In this document: positions 9,083 through 16,823 of the stretch, in pieces
Layout of the letters: each line of letters starts with the position of its first letter
Position numbering within the stretch: the stretch's first letter is position 1
Assembly: GCF_026626745.1 (NCBI RefSeq)
Contig: NZ_JAPNJW010000001.1
Location: 4,448,001 to 4,512,000, forward strand
Direction of reading: 5' to 3'
DNA: 64,000 nucleotides
Origin: Nannocystis sp. RBIL2
GTDB taxonomy: Bacteria; Myxococcota_A; Polyangia; Nannocystales; Nannocystaceae
Translations under genes and position numbers: made by a program
The notes under the pieces: generated by a model
What the model was told of the DNA's origin: nothing
Seen by the model: only the letters and a program-made list of their open reading frames with translations
Databases searched by the model: none

Positions 9083-11944
9083 ATGCAGATCCTCGAGCGT
9101 CGCGTCTACCGCGGTCCCAACCTCTACGCCCACTTCCCGGTCATCCGGATGAACCTCGACCTCGGCGAGCTCGAGCAGTGGCCGAGCGCGACGATCCCGG
9201 GCTTCGTCGACGGGCTGCTCGAGGCGCTGCCGAGCCTGCAACAGCACACCTGCTCGTACGGCGACGCGGGCGGGTTCGTCCGCCGCCTGCGCGAGGACAG
9301 CGGCACCTGGCTCGGCCACGTGCTCGAGCACGTGGCGATCGAGATCCAGGTGCTCACCGGGGCCAAGGTCAGCTTCGGCAAGACGCGCAGCACCGGCGCC
9401 ACCGGCCAGTACTACGTCGTCTACGAGTACGAAGAGGAGCGCGTCGGCGAGGCCGCCAGCGACCTCGCGCTCGACCTCCTGCACTCGCTCCTGCCCGACG
9501 GCTTCGAGGGCCGCAAGAGCGTGCCCGACGGCTTCGACTTCAAGTCGCGGCTCGAGGACCTGATCGCCTTCGCCCAGAAGCGCCAGTTCGGCCCGTCGAC
9601 CGCCTCCCTGGTGCGGGCGGCCGAGCGGCGCGACATCCCGTGGATCCGCCTCAACGACCAGTCGCTGGTCCAGTTCGGCCACGGCCGCTACCAGAAGCGC
9701 ATCCGCGCCACCGTCACCTCCGAGACGCGGCACATCGCCGTCGAGATCGCCAGCGACAAGGAGGAGACCAACAAGATCCTCGGCGACCTCGGCCTGCCGG
9801 TCCCGCGCCAGCACCTCGTGCGCAACGCCGACCGCGCCGTCGCGGCCGCGGGTCGCCTCGGCTTCCCCGTGGTCGTCAAGCCGCTCGACGCCAACCACGG
9901 CCGCGGCGTCTCGATCGACCTGCAGAGCGAGGCCGCCGTGCGGGCCGCCTTCGAAAAGGCGCAGGAGCACTCCAACAGCGTCATCGTCGAGACCTACATC
10001 CCCGGCTTCGACCACCGCATGTTGGTCGTCGCCGGCGAGCTGATCGCCGTCGCCAAGCGCGTCCCGGGCCACGTCGTCGGCGACGGCGAGCGCACCATCG
10101 CCCAGCTGATCGAGCTGGTGAACAGCGACCCGCGGCGCGGCATCGGCCACGAGAAGGTGCTGACCCGCATCGAGCTCGACTACCAGGCCCGCCGCCTGCT
10201 CGAGCTCAAGGGCTACACCGCCGACACCGTGCCCGCGGCCGGCGAGGAGGTGTACCTGCGCAGCACCGGCAACCTCAGCACCGGTGGCACCGCGATCGAC
10301 CTCACCGACGTGTGCCACCACGACAACCGCGAGATGGCGGTGCGGGCGGCCAAGGCGATCGGCCTCGACATCTGCGGCATCGACTTCATCACCCCCGACA
10401 TCACCCGCAGCTACCGCGAGGTCGGCGGCGGCATCTGCGAGGTCAACGCCGCGCCGGGCTTCCGCATGCACGTCGCCCCGACCGAGGGCACCCCGCGCGA
10501 CGTCGCCGGCCCGGTCATGGAGATGCTGTTCCCGCCCGGCACGCCGAGCCGGATCCCGATCGCCGCGGTCACCGGCACCAACGGCAAGACCACCGTCTGC
10601 CGCATGATCGCCCACATCCACAAGATGTCCGGCGCCACCGTCGGCCTGTGCACCACCGACGGCGTCTACATCGACGGCGAGCGCACCGTGGTCGGCGACA
10701 TGACCGGCCCGGTCGCCGCGCAGATGGTCCTGCGCGATCCTCTCGTCGACCTCGCCGTCCTCGAGACCGCGCGCGGCGGCCTGCTGCGCGCCGGCATGGG
10801 CTACCGCGCTTGCAACGTCGGCGCCGTCCTCAACGTCACCTCCGACCACCTCGGCCTCGGCGGCATCGACAACCTCGACCAACTCGCCGAGCTCAAGCGC
10901 ATCGTCGTCGAGGTCGCGCGCGACTGCGCCGTCCTCAACGCCGACGACGAGCACTGCCTGCGCATGGCCGACTACACCCAGGCCTCGCGGATCGGCTACG
11001 TCACGATGAGCCCGAAGCACGACCTCGTGCGCCGGCACATCCGCGCCGGCGGCCTCGCGGTCGTGCTCGAGGAGGGCATCAACGGCGACATGATCACCGT
11101 CTACGACCGCGGCTCGCACATCCCGCTGCTGTGGACGCACCTGATCCCCGCCACCCTCGAGGGCAAGGCGCTGCACAACGTGCAGAACGCGATGTTCGCC
11201 ACCTGCGTCGCCTACGCCATGGGCGTCAAGCTCGAGAACATCCGCCAGGGCCTGCGCACCTTCGACAGCACCTACTTCCAGGCGCCCGGCCGGCTCAACG
11301 TGTTCGAGGAGCTGCCGTTCAAGGTCATCCTCGACTACGGCCACAACCCCGCGGCGGTGCGCGCCATGGCCAGCCTGGTGTCGCGGCTCGACGTCAAGGG
11401 CAAGCGGGTCTGCGTGCTCGCGGCCCCCGGCGACCGGCGCGACGCCGACATCGCCGAGATCGCCCGCCACGCCGCGCCGGCGTTCGACCAGTTCATCATC
11501 CGCCAGGACGACGGCCTGCGCGGTCGCGCCTCCGGCGAGGTCGCCGACCTGCTGCGCACCGGCCTCTTGCAGGCCGGCGTCGCCGAGGAGAAGATCCAGA
11601 TCATCCTCGACGAGCAGCGCTCGATCGAGGCCGCGCTGGCCGCCTGCGATCAGGGCGACCTGCTGCTGATCTTCGGCGACAACATCTCGCGCTGCTGGAA
11701 GCAGATCGTCCGCTTCCGCGAGGACCGGTTCGCCCCGGCCAATCGCGCCGCCGCGACCTCGAGCGTCGGCCAGCTCGCCGTCGGCCTGCCGAGCAACCCC
11801 ACCGGCCACCTCGCCGGCCAGCCCGCCGGCCTGACCGGCCCGGTCAACGACGACCGCCCCCTCGACGCGCACCCTGCCCCGGCCGGCGTGGTCGAGGACG
11901 CCCGCGGCGTCCGCATCGCCCGCGACGCCGGGATCGAGGACTGA
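9083..11944 (+). CDS. cphA: Cyanophycin synthetase
   Basis: 953 residues, at the long end of the CphA1 family. It polymerises Asp and Arg into cyanophycin using ATP. Order of parts: N-terminal domain (about 1-160, with GTWLGHVLEHVAIE), ATP-grasp domain that adds Asp (about 210-480, with VVKPLDANHGRGVS and EVNAAPGFRMH), and a Mur-ligase-like domain that adds Arg (P-loop GTNGKTT at 498-504; TSDHLG; DYGHNPAAVRAM). A tail of about 55 residues beyond the usual end is Gly/Pro/Ala-rich. A purine-rich AAGGGA lies just before the ATG. All catalytic regions look intact, so the host should make cyanophycin as a nitrogen/carbon reserve. Confidence 0.95.
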   Translation: MQILERRVYRGPNLYAHFPVIRMNLDLGELEQWPSATIPGFVDGLLEALPSLQQHTCSYGDAGGFVRRLREDSGTWLGHVLEHVAIEIQVLTGAKVSFGKTRSTGATGQYYVVYEYEEERVGEAASDLALDLLHSLLPDGFEGRKSVPDGFDFKSRLEDLIAFAQKRQFGPSTASLVRAAERRDIPWIRLNDQSLVQFGHGRYQKRIRATVTSETRHIAVEIASDKEETNKILGDLGLPVPRQHLVRNADRAVAAAGRLGFPVVVKPLDANHGRGVSIDLQSEAAVRAAFEKAQEHSNSVIVETYIPGFDHRMLVVAGELIAVAKRVPGHVVGDGERTIAQLIELVNSDPRRGIGHEKVLTRIELDYQARRLLELKGYTADTVPAAGEEVYLRSTGNLSTGGTAIDLTDVCHHDNREMAVRAAKAIGLDICGIDFITPDITRSYREVGGGICEVNAAPGFRMHVAPTEGTPRDVAGPVMEMLFPPGTPSRIPIAAVTGTNGKTTVCRMIAHIHKMSGATVGLCTTDGVYIDGERTVVGDMTGPVAAQMVLRDPLVDLAVLETARGGLLRAGMGYRACNVGAVLNVTSDHLGLGGIDNLDQLAELKRIVVEVARDCAVLNADDEHCLRMADYTQASRIGYVTMSPKHDLVRRHIRAGGLAVVLEEGINGDMITVYDRGSHIPLLWTHLIPATLEGKALHNVQNAMFATCVAYAMGVKLENIRQGLRTFDSTYFQAPGRLNVFEELPFKVILDYGHNPAAVRAMASLVSRLDVKGKRVCVLAAPGDRRDADIAEIARHAAPAFDQFIIRQDDGLRGRASGEVADLLRTGLLQAGVAEEKIQIILDEQRSIEAALAACDQGDLLLIFGDNISRCWKQIVRFREDRFAPANRAAATSSVGQLAVGLPSNPTGHLAGQPAGLTGPVNDDRPLDAHPAPAGVVEDARGVRIARDAGIED

Positions 11945-11965
11945 CCTGACCCGAGGGACAGCAGC

Positions 11966-13807
11966 ATGCGCCTCCTCGACGCCCGCCGGCTGACCGGGGT
12001 CAACCTCGACCTGGACGGCCCGGGCGCGATCGCCGAGGTCGAGTTCGAGGCCGGCGACGACGTCGCGCGGGCCGTCGCAGCCTGGCAAGACGCGGTCGCC
12101 CGCGCGGCCCGCCTGCTCGGCTGGGACGCGCCCACGGTGGTGCGGCGGTGGCTCGGCGATCGCGGGGCCGCGCTGGTGTTCCCGGCCCCGGCCGACGCGC
12201 TGTACGTCGCAGTCGACGTCACCGAGTGGGCCGTCGAGTGCGCCCAGCGGACCCTCGTCGGCGAGCCGCCGCGCGAGCTCGACGAGCTCGCGCCGACCCT
12301 CCTCGCCGCCCGCGAGCGCGAGCGCCTGGCCGTCCTCCCGGCCCTGCAAGCCGCCGCCGAGGCCCACGGCGTCCCGCTGCTGCTCGACGACGACCACCTC
12401 TCGCTCGGCGAGGGCGCCCGCTCGCGCGTGTGGCCGCGGGCCCTCGCGCCGGCGCCCGCGGATGTCCCGTGGGACAGCTTGAGGCCGATCCCCGTCGCCC
12501 TCGTCACCGGCACCAACGGCAAGACCACCACCGCGCGCCTGCTGGCCCGGATCGCCCGCACCGCGGGCCATGTCCCCGGCAACACCTCCACCGACGGCCT
12601 CGCGGTCGCCGAGCAGGTGGTCGAGACCGGCGACTGGACCGGCCCCGGCGCGGCGCGGATCGTCCTCCGCGACCCGCGGGTCACCTTCGCCGTGCTCGAG
12701 GTCGCCCGCGGCGGGATCCTCCGCCGCGGCCTCGCGGTCGACCGCTGCGACGCCGCCTGCATCACCAACGTCTCCGCCGACCACCTCGGCGAGCACGGCA
12801 TCGACGACCTCGCCGCCATGGCCCGCGTCAAGGCAGTCGTCACCCGCGTGGTCGCCCCCCACGGCCGCATCGTCCTCGGCGCCGACGCCCCGATCGCTGT
12901 GCCTGGCCCTTCGGACATGTCCCCGGGGACCTTGGCACCAGAGCATGTCCCATCGGACATGCCCCGACAGCCATCACCCGTCGCCTCGGCCACCCCGCAG
13001 CCGAACCCGCTGCTCGACCTGCCCGCGGACGCGTTCCCGGCCCCGGTCGTGTGGTTCTCGCGCGACCCGCAGCACCCGCAGCTTCAGCGCCACCGGGCGG
13101 CCGGCGGCGAGGTGTGGTTCGTCTCGGCCGCGGGCCAGCTCACGCGCGGCCGCGGGGGCGAGCCCGACGTCGCGGTGGTGGCGATCGACGAGCTGCCGTT
13201 CTGCTTCGGCGGGGCCGCCACGCACAACGTCGCCAACGCGCTGGCCGCCGCTGCCCTGGCCGCCGCGGTCGGCCTGCCCGACGCCGCCATCGCCGCCGGC
13301 CTGCGCAGCTTCGTCGACAACCCCGGGCGGGCGCAGCTCGTCGCGCTCGACCACGCCAAGCTGTTCCTCGACTTCGCCCACAACCCCGCGGGCATCGCCG
13401 GGCTCGCCCCGCTGCTGGCGCAGATCCGCGCCGGCGCGCGCTTGCTCGTCAGCCTCGGCATCGCCGGCGACCGCCGCGACGACGACATCCGCGACATCGC
13501 CCGCGCGGTCGCCTCGCTCGGGCCCGACCTCGTGCTGACCCGCGACCTCGAGCACTACCTGCGCGGCCGGGCCCCGGGCGAGGTCCCGGCGCTGCTGGAG
13601 CGCAGCTTCGAAGGGCTCGGGATCGCGTGCGAGCGGGTGGAGAGCGAGGTCGCGGCGATCCGTCGCGGCCTGGAGTGGGCGCGACCGGGCGACGTGATCG
13701 CGATCCTCGTGCACGTCGACCGCGACGAGGTCTGGGCCGAGCTGCGCGCTCGCGGCGTCGCACCCGAGGCCGACGAGGACCGATCCGGGCGCCCCGGAGC
13801 GACGTAA
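11966..13807 (+). CDS. Second cyanophycin synthetase-like protein, Mur-ligase half only
   Basis: 613 residues, starting 21 nt after cphA with a GAGGGA ribosome site. It contains a short N-terminal region unlike CphA and then the Mur-ligase-like half: P-loop GTNGKTT at 182-188, TDGLAV, VLEVARGGILRRGL, ITNVSADHLGEHG, DFAHNPAGIAGLAPLL. There is no ATP-grasp domain, so it cannot be an ordinary CphA1; it is the reverse of cyanobacterial CphA2, in which as I recall the Mur part is reduced. It might add Arg or another amino acid to Asp chains, or assist CphA; that is inference. A stretch around residues 314-336 (12905-12972), reading PSDMSPG and PSDMPRQ, consists of copies of the dispersed palindrome and looks like an in-frame insert between conserved blocks. 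Another palindrome lies at 12473-12486. Confidence 0.85.
   Translation: MRLLDARRLTGVNLDLDGPGAIAEVEFEAGDDVARAVAAWQDAVARAARLLGWDAPTVVRRWLGDRGAALVFPAPADALYVAVDVTEWAVECAQRTLVGEPPRELDELAPTLLAARERERLAVLPALQAAAEAHGVPLLLDDDHLSLGEGARSRVWPRALAPAPADVPWDSLRPIPVALVTGTNGKTTTARLLARIARTAGHVPGNTSTDGLAVAEQVVETGDWTGPGAARIVLRDPRVTFAVLEVARGGILRRGLAVDRCDAACITNVSADHLGEHGIDDLAAMARVKAVVTRVVAPHGRIVLGADAPIAVPGPSDMSPGTLAPEHVPSDMPRQPSPVASATPQPNPLLDLPADAFPAPVVWFSRDPQHPQLQRHRAAGGEVWFVSAAGQLTRGRGGEPDVAVVAIDELPFCFGGAATHNVANALAAAALAAAVGLPDAAIAAGLRSFVDNPGRAQLVALDHAKLFLDFAHNPAGIAGLAPLLAQIRAGARLLVSLGIAGDRRDDDIRDIARAVASLGPDLVLTRDLEHYLRGRAPGEVPALLERSFEGLGIACERVESEVAAIRRGLEWARPGDVIAILVHVDRDEVWAELRARGVAPEADEDRSGRPGAT
12913..12960. 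repeat. Dispersed palindromes inside a coding region
   Basis: GGACATGTCC at 12913-12922 and ATGTCC-catc-GGACAT at 12945-12960, within the Mur-ligase-type gene. The reading frame stays open, adding about 20 residues of low complexity at a place where the homologous cphA (around 10960) has none. Confidence 0.8.
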
Positions 13808-13833
13808 GAGCGTGACGACCTCGCACGCTCGCC

Positions 13834-14481
13834 ATGCTTGACGCGCACGCATACGCCCGAGCATATAGTCCAGCACCCGTGTCACGGCTGGGCCCAAGCT
13901 CGCCCTCCGGCCCTCCGGGCCCGCGAAGCGAGCGCAGCGACGTCGAGCTCCTCGCCGCCATGGCGTGCGGCGACACCGACTCGCTCGGCGACCTGCACGA
14001 CCGCTACGTCGGCCTGCTCCTGGCCACTGCGATCCGGATCCTCGGCAACCGCCGCGAGGCCGAGGACCTCGTGCACGACGTGCTCATGGAGGTCTGGCAG
14101 AAGTGCGCCGACTACGACCCCGAGCGCGGCAGCGTGCGCACGTGGCTGCTGGTCCGGCTGCGCAGCCGGGCCCTCGACCGCTGCCGCCGGGCCGGTCGCT
14201 TCCGCGTCGAGACCCTCGACGAGCGCGACCTCGACGACCTCGGTATGGCCGGCGGCGACGAGCCGGGCCAGAGCCTCGACCACGACCGCGTGCGCCGCGC
14301 ACTGCTCGAGCTGCCGGCGGCCCAGCGCCAGGTGCTCGAGCTGGCTTACTTCGAGGGCCTGTCGGCCACCGAGATCGCCGAGCGGCTCGCCGTTCCGGTC
14401 GGCACCGTCAAGTCGCGGACCGCCGCCGGCCTCGCCAAGCTGCGCGCCGCCCTACATGCTGAAGACAGGGGGGACCGATGA
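13834..14481 (+). CDS. ECF-type RNA polymerase sigma factor
   Basis: 215 residues. Region 2 (DTDSLGDLHDRYVGLL, EDLVHDVLMEVW, SVRTWLLVRLRSRALD) and region 4 (LPAAQRQVLELAYFEGLSATEIAERL, GTVKSR) are complete, and there is no region 3, as in ECF sigma factors. It is followed with a 4-nt overlap by a ChrR-like cupin protein, the usual partner of sigma factors answering singlet oxygen or metal stress. The start is uncertain: ATG 13834 has no ribosome site, and GTG 13879 lies 9 nt after TATAGT (13864-13869), as for other apparently leaderless genes here. With GTG the protein has 200 residues. Confidence 0.9.
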   Translation: MLDAHAYARAYSPAPVSRLGPSSPSGPPGPRSERSDVELLAAMACGDTDSLGDLHDRYVGLLLATAIRILGNRREAEDLVHDVLMEVWQKCADYDPERGSVRTWLLVRLRSRALDRCRRAGRFRVETLDERDLDDLGMAGGDEPGQSLDHDRVRRALLELPAAQRQVLELAYFEGLSATEIAERLAVPVGTVKSRTAAGLAKLRAALHAEDRGDR

Positions 14482-15122
14482 CCGGCCGCGACCGCGAAGA
14501 CCCGCCGGACCGGCGCCCGGGCGGCCCTGCCGGCCTGCAGGGGGATGGCCTGCAGGAGGATGTCCTGAAGGACATGCCCCTTTGGGCAGGCGATGACATG
14601 GCCGAAGCCGCCGTGGTCGAGGCCTTCACCGCCCTCTCGCTGGCCCTGCGGCCCGCCCGCGCCTCCGCCGACGCGCGCGCTCGCCTGCTCGCCGCCGTCG
14701 CCGCGCCCGAGCGCCGCTTCAGCCCGTTCGTCGCCCGCCTGGCCCGCCTCCTCGACCTCGCCCACGAGCGGGTCGGCGAGCTGCTCGTCAGCCTCGCCCG
14801 CGCCGACGTGTGGGAGCACGTGCTGCCGAACGTCGAGCTGTTCCACCTCGAGGGCGGCCCGGCCACCGCCGGGGCCGACGTCGGCTTCGTCCGCGTCGCC
14901 GCCGGCGCCCAGTTCCCGCACCACAACCACCTCGGCGACGAGCACGTGCTGGTGCTGCAGGGCGGCTTCGTCGAGGACGACGGCACCGTCGTCCGCGCCG
15001 GCGCCGGCAGCTTCCGCGCGGCCGGCAGCGCCCACAGCCTCACCGCCCTGCCCGACCAGGACCTCCTCTACGCCGTCGTCGTGTTCGGCGTCGAGTTCCC
15101 CGGCCTGCCCCCGCGGCCTTGA
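14478..15122 (+). CDS. ChrR-like cupin anti-sigma factor
   Basis: 214 residues. Its start codon overlaps the sigma factor stop (ATGA), which indicates coupled translation. The N-terminal half (about 40-100) is helical and should be the anti-sigma domain. The C-terminal half is a cupin with the ChrR-type metal signature FPHHNHLGDEHVLVLQGGF and later AGSAHSL. By analogy with Rhodobacter ChrR it should hold the sigma factor inactive until stress. The usual N-terminal zinc motif (HxxxCxxC) is not visible. Residues about 20-36 (LQGDGLQEDVLKDMPL) are encoded by a palindrome copy (14560-14575) and a related CTGCAGG repeat just before it, so this part looks inserted. Confidence 0.83.
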   Translation: MTGRDREDPPDRRPGGPAGLQGDGLQEDVLKDMPLWAGDDMAEAAVVEAFTALSLALRPARASADARARLLAAVAAPERRFSPFVARLARLLDLAHERVGELLVSLARADVWEHVLPNVELFHLEGGPATAGADVGFVRVAAGAQFPHHNHLGDEHVLVLQGGFVEDDGTVVRAGAGSFRAAGSAHSLTALPDQDLLYAVVVFGVEFPGLPPRP

Positions 15123-15146
15123 GGCACCTGGGGCTGCTGGCCCTCA

Positions 15147-15203
15147 GGGCATGTCCGGATCGACATGCCCCCGAGGCCATGTCCTCAAAGCCATGTCCGA
15201 GGC
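15147..15203. repeat. Dispersed palindrome cluster
   Basis: Perfect 9-bp arms GGGCATGTC / GACATGCCC with a 6-nt loop at 15147-15170, followed by two CATGTCC half copies. It lies between two convergent genes (ChrR-like and globin). Confidence 0.8.
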
Positions 15204-15248
15204 GTCGCCGACCCGCCGCGCCACGGCCCCACGCGGACGCACCCGCGG

Positions 15249-15635
15249 CTACCCGCTGTTCATCAGGAACGTCGCGGTGTCGGCGAAGAACCCCCGCAGC
15301 GTCGCCGCAGCCCCCGGCTCGAGCCGGGCCTCGACGAGGGCGGCCTCCATCAGCGCGACCCAGCGATCGCGGGCGCGCAGATCGAGCTTGAACGGCATGT
15401 GCCTGGCCCGCAGCCGCGGATGCCCCCGTTGCGCGATGTAGCGCTGCGGGCCGCCGAATCGACCGACCAGGAAGTCGCGCAGGCGGGCCTCGGCGCCGAC
15501 CATGTCGTGGCGCGGGTACATCGGCCCCAGGATGTCGTCGTCGGTCACACGGCGGTAAAAGGCCGCCACCAGCCGCGCAAAGCCCTCCTCGCCGATCCGG
15601 GCATAGATCTCGTCCTCCGGGGCCAGCTCGTGCAT
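15249..15635 (-). CDS. Truncated haemoglobin, group II-like
   Basis: 128 residues, the normal length for a 2-over-2 globin. Landmarks: an N-terminal helix with YARIGEEGFARLVAAFYRRV, the YPRHD segment, FLVGRFGGPQRYIAQRGHPRLR, and the proximal haem ligand His in RARHMPFKL. Such proteins bind O2 or NO and are linked to oxygen supply or nitrosative-stress defence in the cytoplasm. It stands alone on the minus strand and faces the sigma/anti-sigma pair. I chose the Met at 15635 because the family similarity begins there. The 260-nt region upstream to 15896 shows nothing beyond ordinary GC-rich spacer. Confidence 0.9.
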   Translation of the reverse strand: MHELAPEDEIYARIGEEGFARLVAAFYRRVTDDDILGPMYPRHDMVGAEARLRDFLVGRFGGPQRYIAQRGHPRLRARHMPFKLDLRARDRWVALMEAALVEARLEPGAAATLRGFFADTATFLMNSG

Positions 15636-15914
15636 CGCCGCCAGTGTGCCACGAGCGCATCCCGCATCTTCCGTCGCGCGCGTGAGACAGGTGTCGGCCG
15701 CGGCGCGGCGGGCCGATCGCCGTGATCGCGGCGGCGGCCCGCGTGAACAAACGCCGGACCGCACAGGCCCGGAAGTCCGCCGCTTCGCGGTGTCCCCGGC
15801 CCGGCGGGCTCGACCTGTCCCAAGGTAGGGGTTACCCGTCCGCGGCGCCCGCCCCGCCCCCTCCTGCGCGGAGTTTTCCCGCCCGCGCCGAGCCCCGTGG
15901 TAGCCTGGAGCCCG

Positions 15915-16823
15915 GTGCAGAGCCTGGCGCAGGACGAAGAGGACACCCTCGAAGCGGGCACCCTCGTCGCGACCTACTTCCGCGTGCTCGAGTTCATCGG
16001 CCCCGCCAACTTCGGCGAGCTGTACCGCGGCGAGCACATCCAGATGGGCAGCCGCTGCGCCGTGCGCGTGCTCAGCCCGCAGTGGAAGAGCCTCGTGCGC
16101 GGCGATGAGGACGTCGACCGCTTCCGCCGCATGGCCCGCGCCGCCAGCGACACCTCGCACCCCAACATCGCGCAGGTGTTCGACGGCGGCCGCCTGGCCG
16201 ACGGCCGGCTGTTCCTCGTCACCGAGCTGCTGGTCGGCAGCAGCCTGTTCGAGGCCGTCGCCGAGCGGCGCTACCTGCCGGTCCTGCGGGCCGCGCGGAT
16301 CCTCCGCGACGTCGCCCGGGCCGTGCGCGCCGCCCACAACGCCGGCCAGGTCCACCGCGACCTCAAGGCCGAGAACGTCATGCTCGTGCCGCTGCCCGAC
16401 GGCGACGGCGAGGCCGTGCAGGTGCTCGACTTCGGCATCGCCGCCTGGGCCGAGGCCGAGGCGCGCAAACAGAACCCCGGCGCCTTCGTCGCCACGCCCG
16501 AGTACATGGCCCCCGAGCAGGTGATGGGCAAGCCCGCGAGCCCGCTGTTCGACATCTACGCCATGGGCGTGATGCTGTTCGAGGCCCTCGTCGGCGAGAC
16601 CCCCTTCTCCGGCAACCCGCAGGCGCTGATGAAGGCCAAGGTGGCCCGCCCCGCGCCCACGCTCGCCAGCAAGCTGCCCGGCATGCCGCGCCGCCTGTCG
16701 GAGCTGGTCGACGACTGCCTCGCCACGGACCCGGCCATGCGCCCGCAGAGCGCCAACGAGTTCGTGGTCCGCATCGAGGAGATCCTCCGCACCTTGAACC
16801 GCACCTCGGGACCGCAGACATGA
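15915..16823 (+). CDS. Ser/Thr protein kinase-like protein with degenerate ATP site (possible pseudokinase)
   Basis: 302 residues from GTG 15915 (8 nt after a TAGCCT hexamer; GTG 15897 is an alternative). It has a protein-kinase fold only, with no membrane segment. HRDLKAEN catalytic loop, DFGIAAWA and ATPEYMAPEQ activation segment are present. However, the nucleotide-binding lobe is altered: the Gly-rich loop reads GPANFG, the beta-3 Lys is Arg (CAVRVLS), and the alpha-C Glu is Met (FRRMARAAS, where relatives have RxxREAR). Loss of both partners of the Lys-Glu salt bridge suggests weak or no catalysis, or an unusual ATP mode. Its stop overlaps the start of the next lipoprotein (ATGA). Confidence 0.85.
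   Translation: MQSLAQDEEDTLEAGTLVATYFRVLEFIGPANFGELYRGEHIQMGSRCAVRVLSPQWKSLVRGDEDVDRFRRMARAASDTSHPNIAQVFDGGRLADGRLFLVTELLVGSSLFEAVAERRYLPVLRAARILRDVARAVRAAHNAGQVHRDLKAENVMLVPLPDGDGEAVQVLDFGIAAWAEAEARKQNPGAFVATPEYMAPEQVMGKPASPLFDIYAMGVMLFEALVGETPFSGNPQALMKAKVARPAPTLASKLPGMPRRLSELVDDCLATDPAMRPQSANEFVVRIEEILRTLNRTSGPQT

Noticed and set aside
9059..12946. 1295-residue open frame opposite cphA
   Set aside because: Antisense shadow (Asp/Val/Gly/Arg only); cphA is unambiguous.
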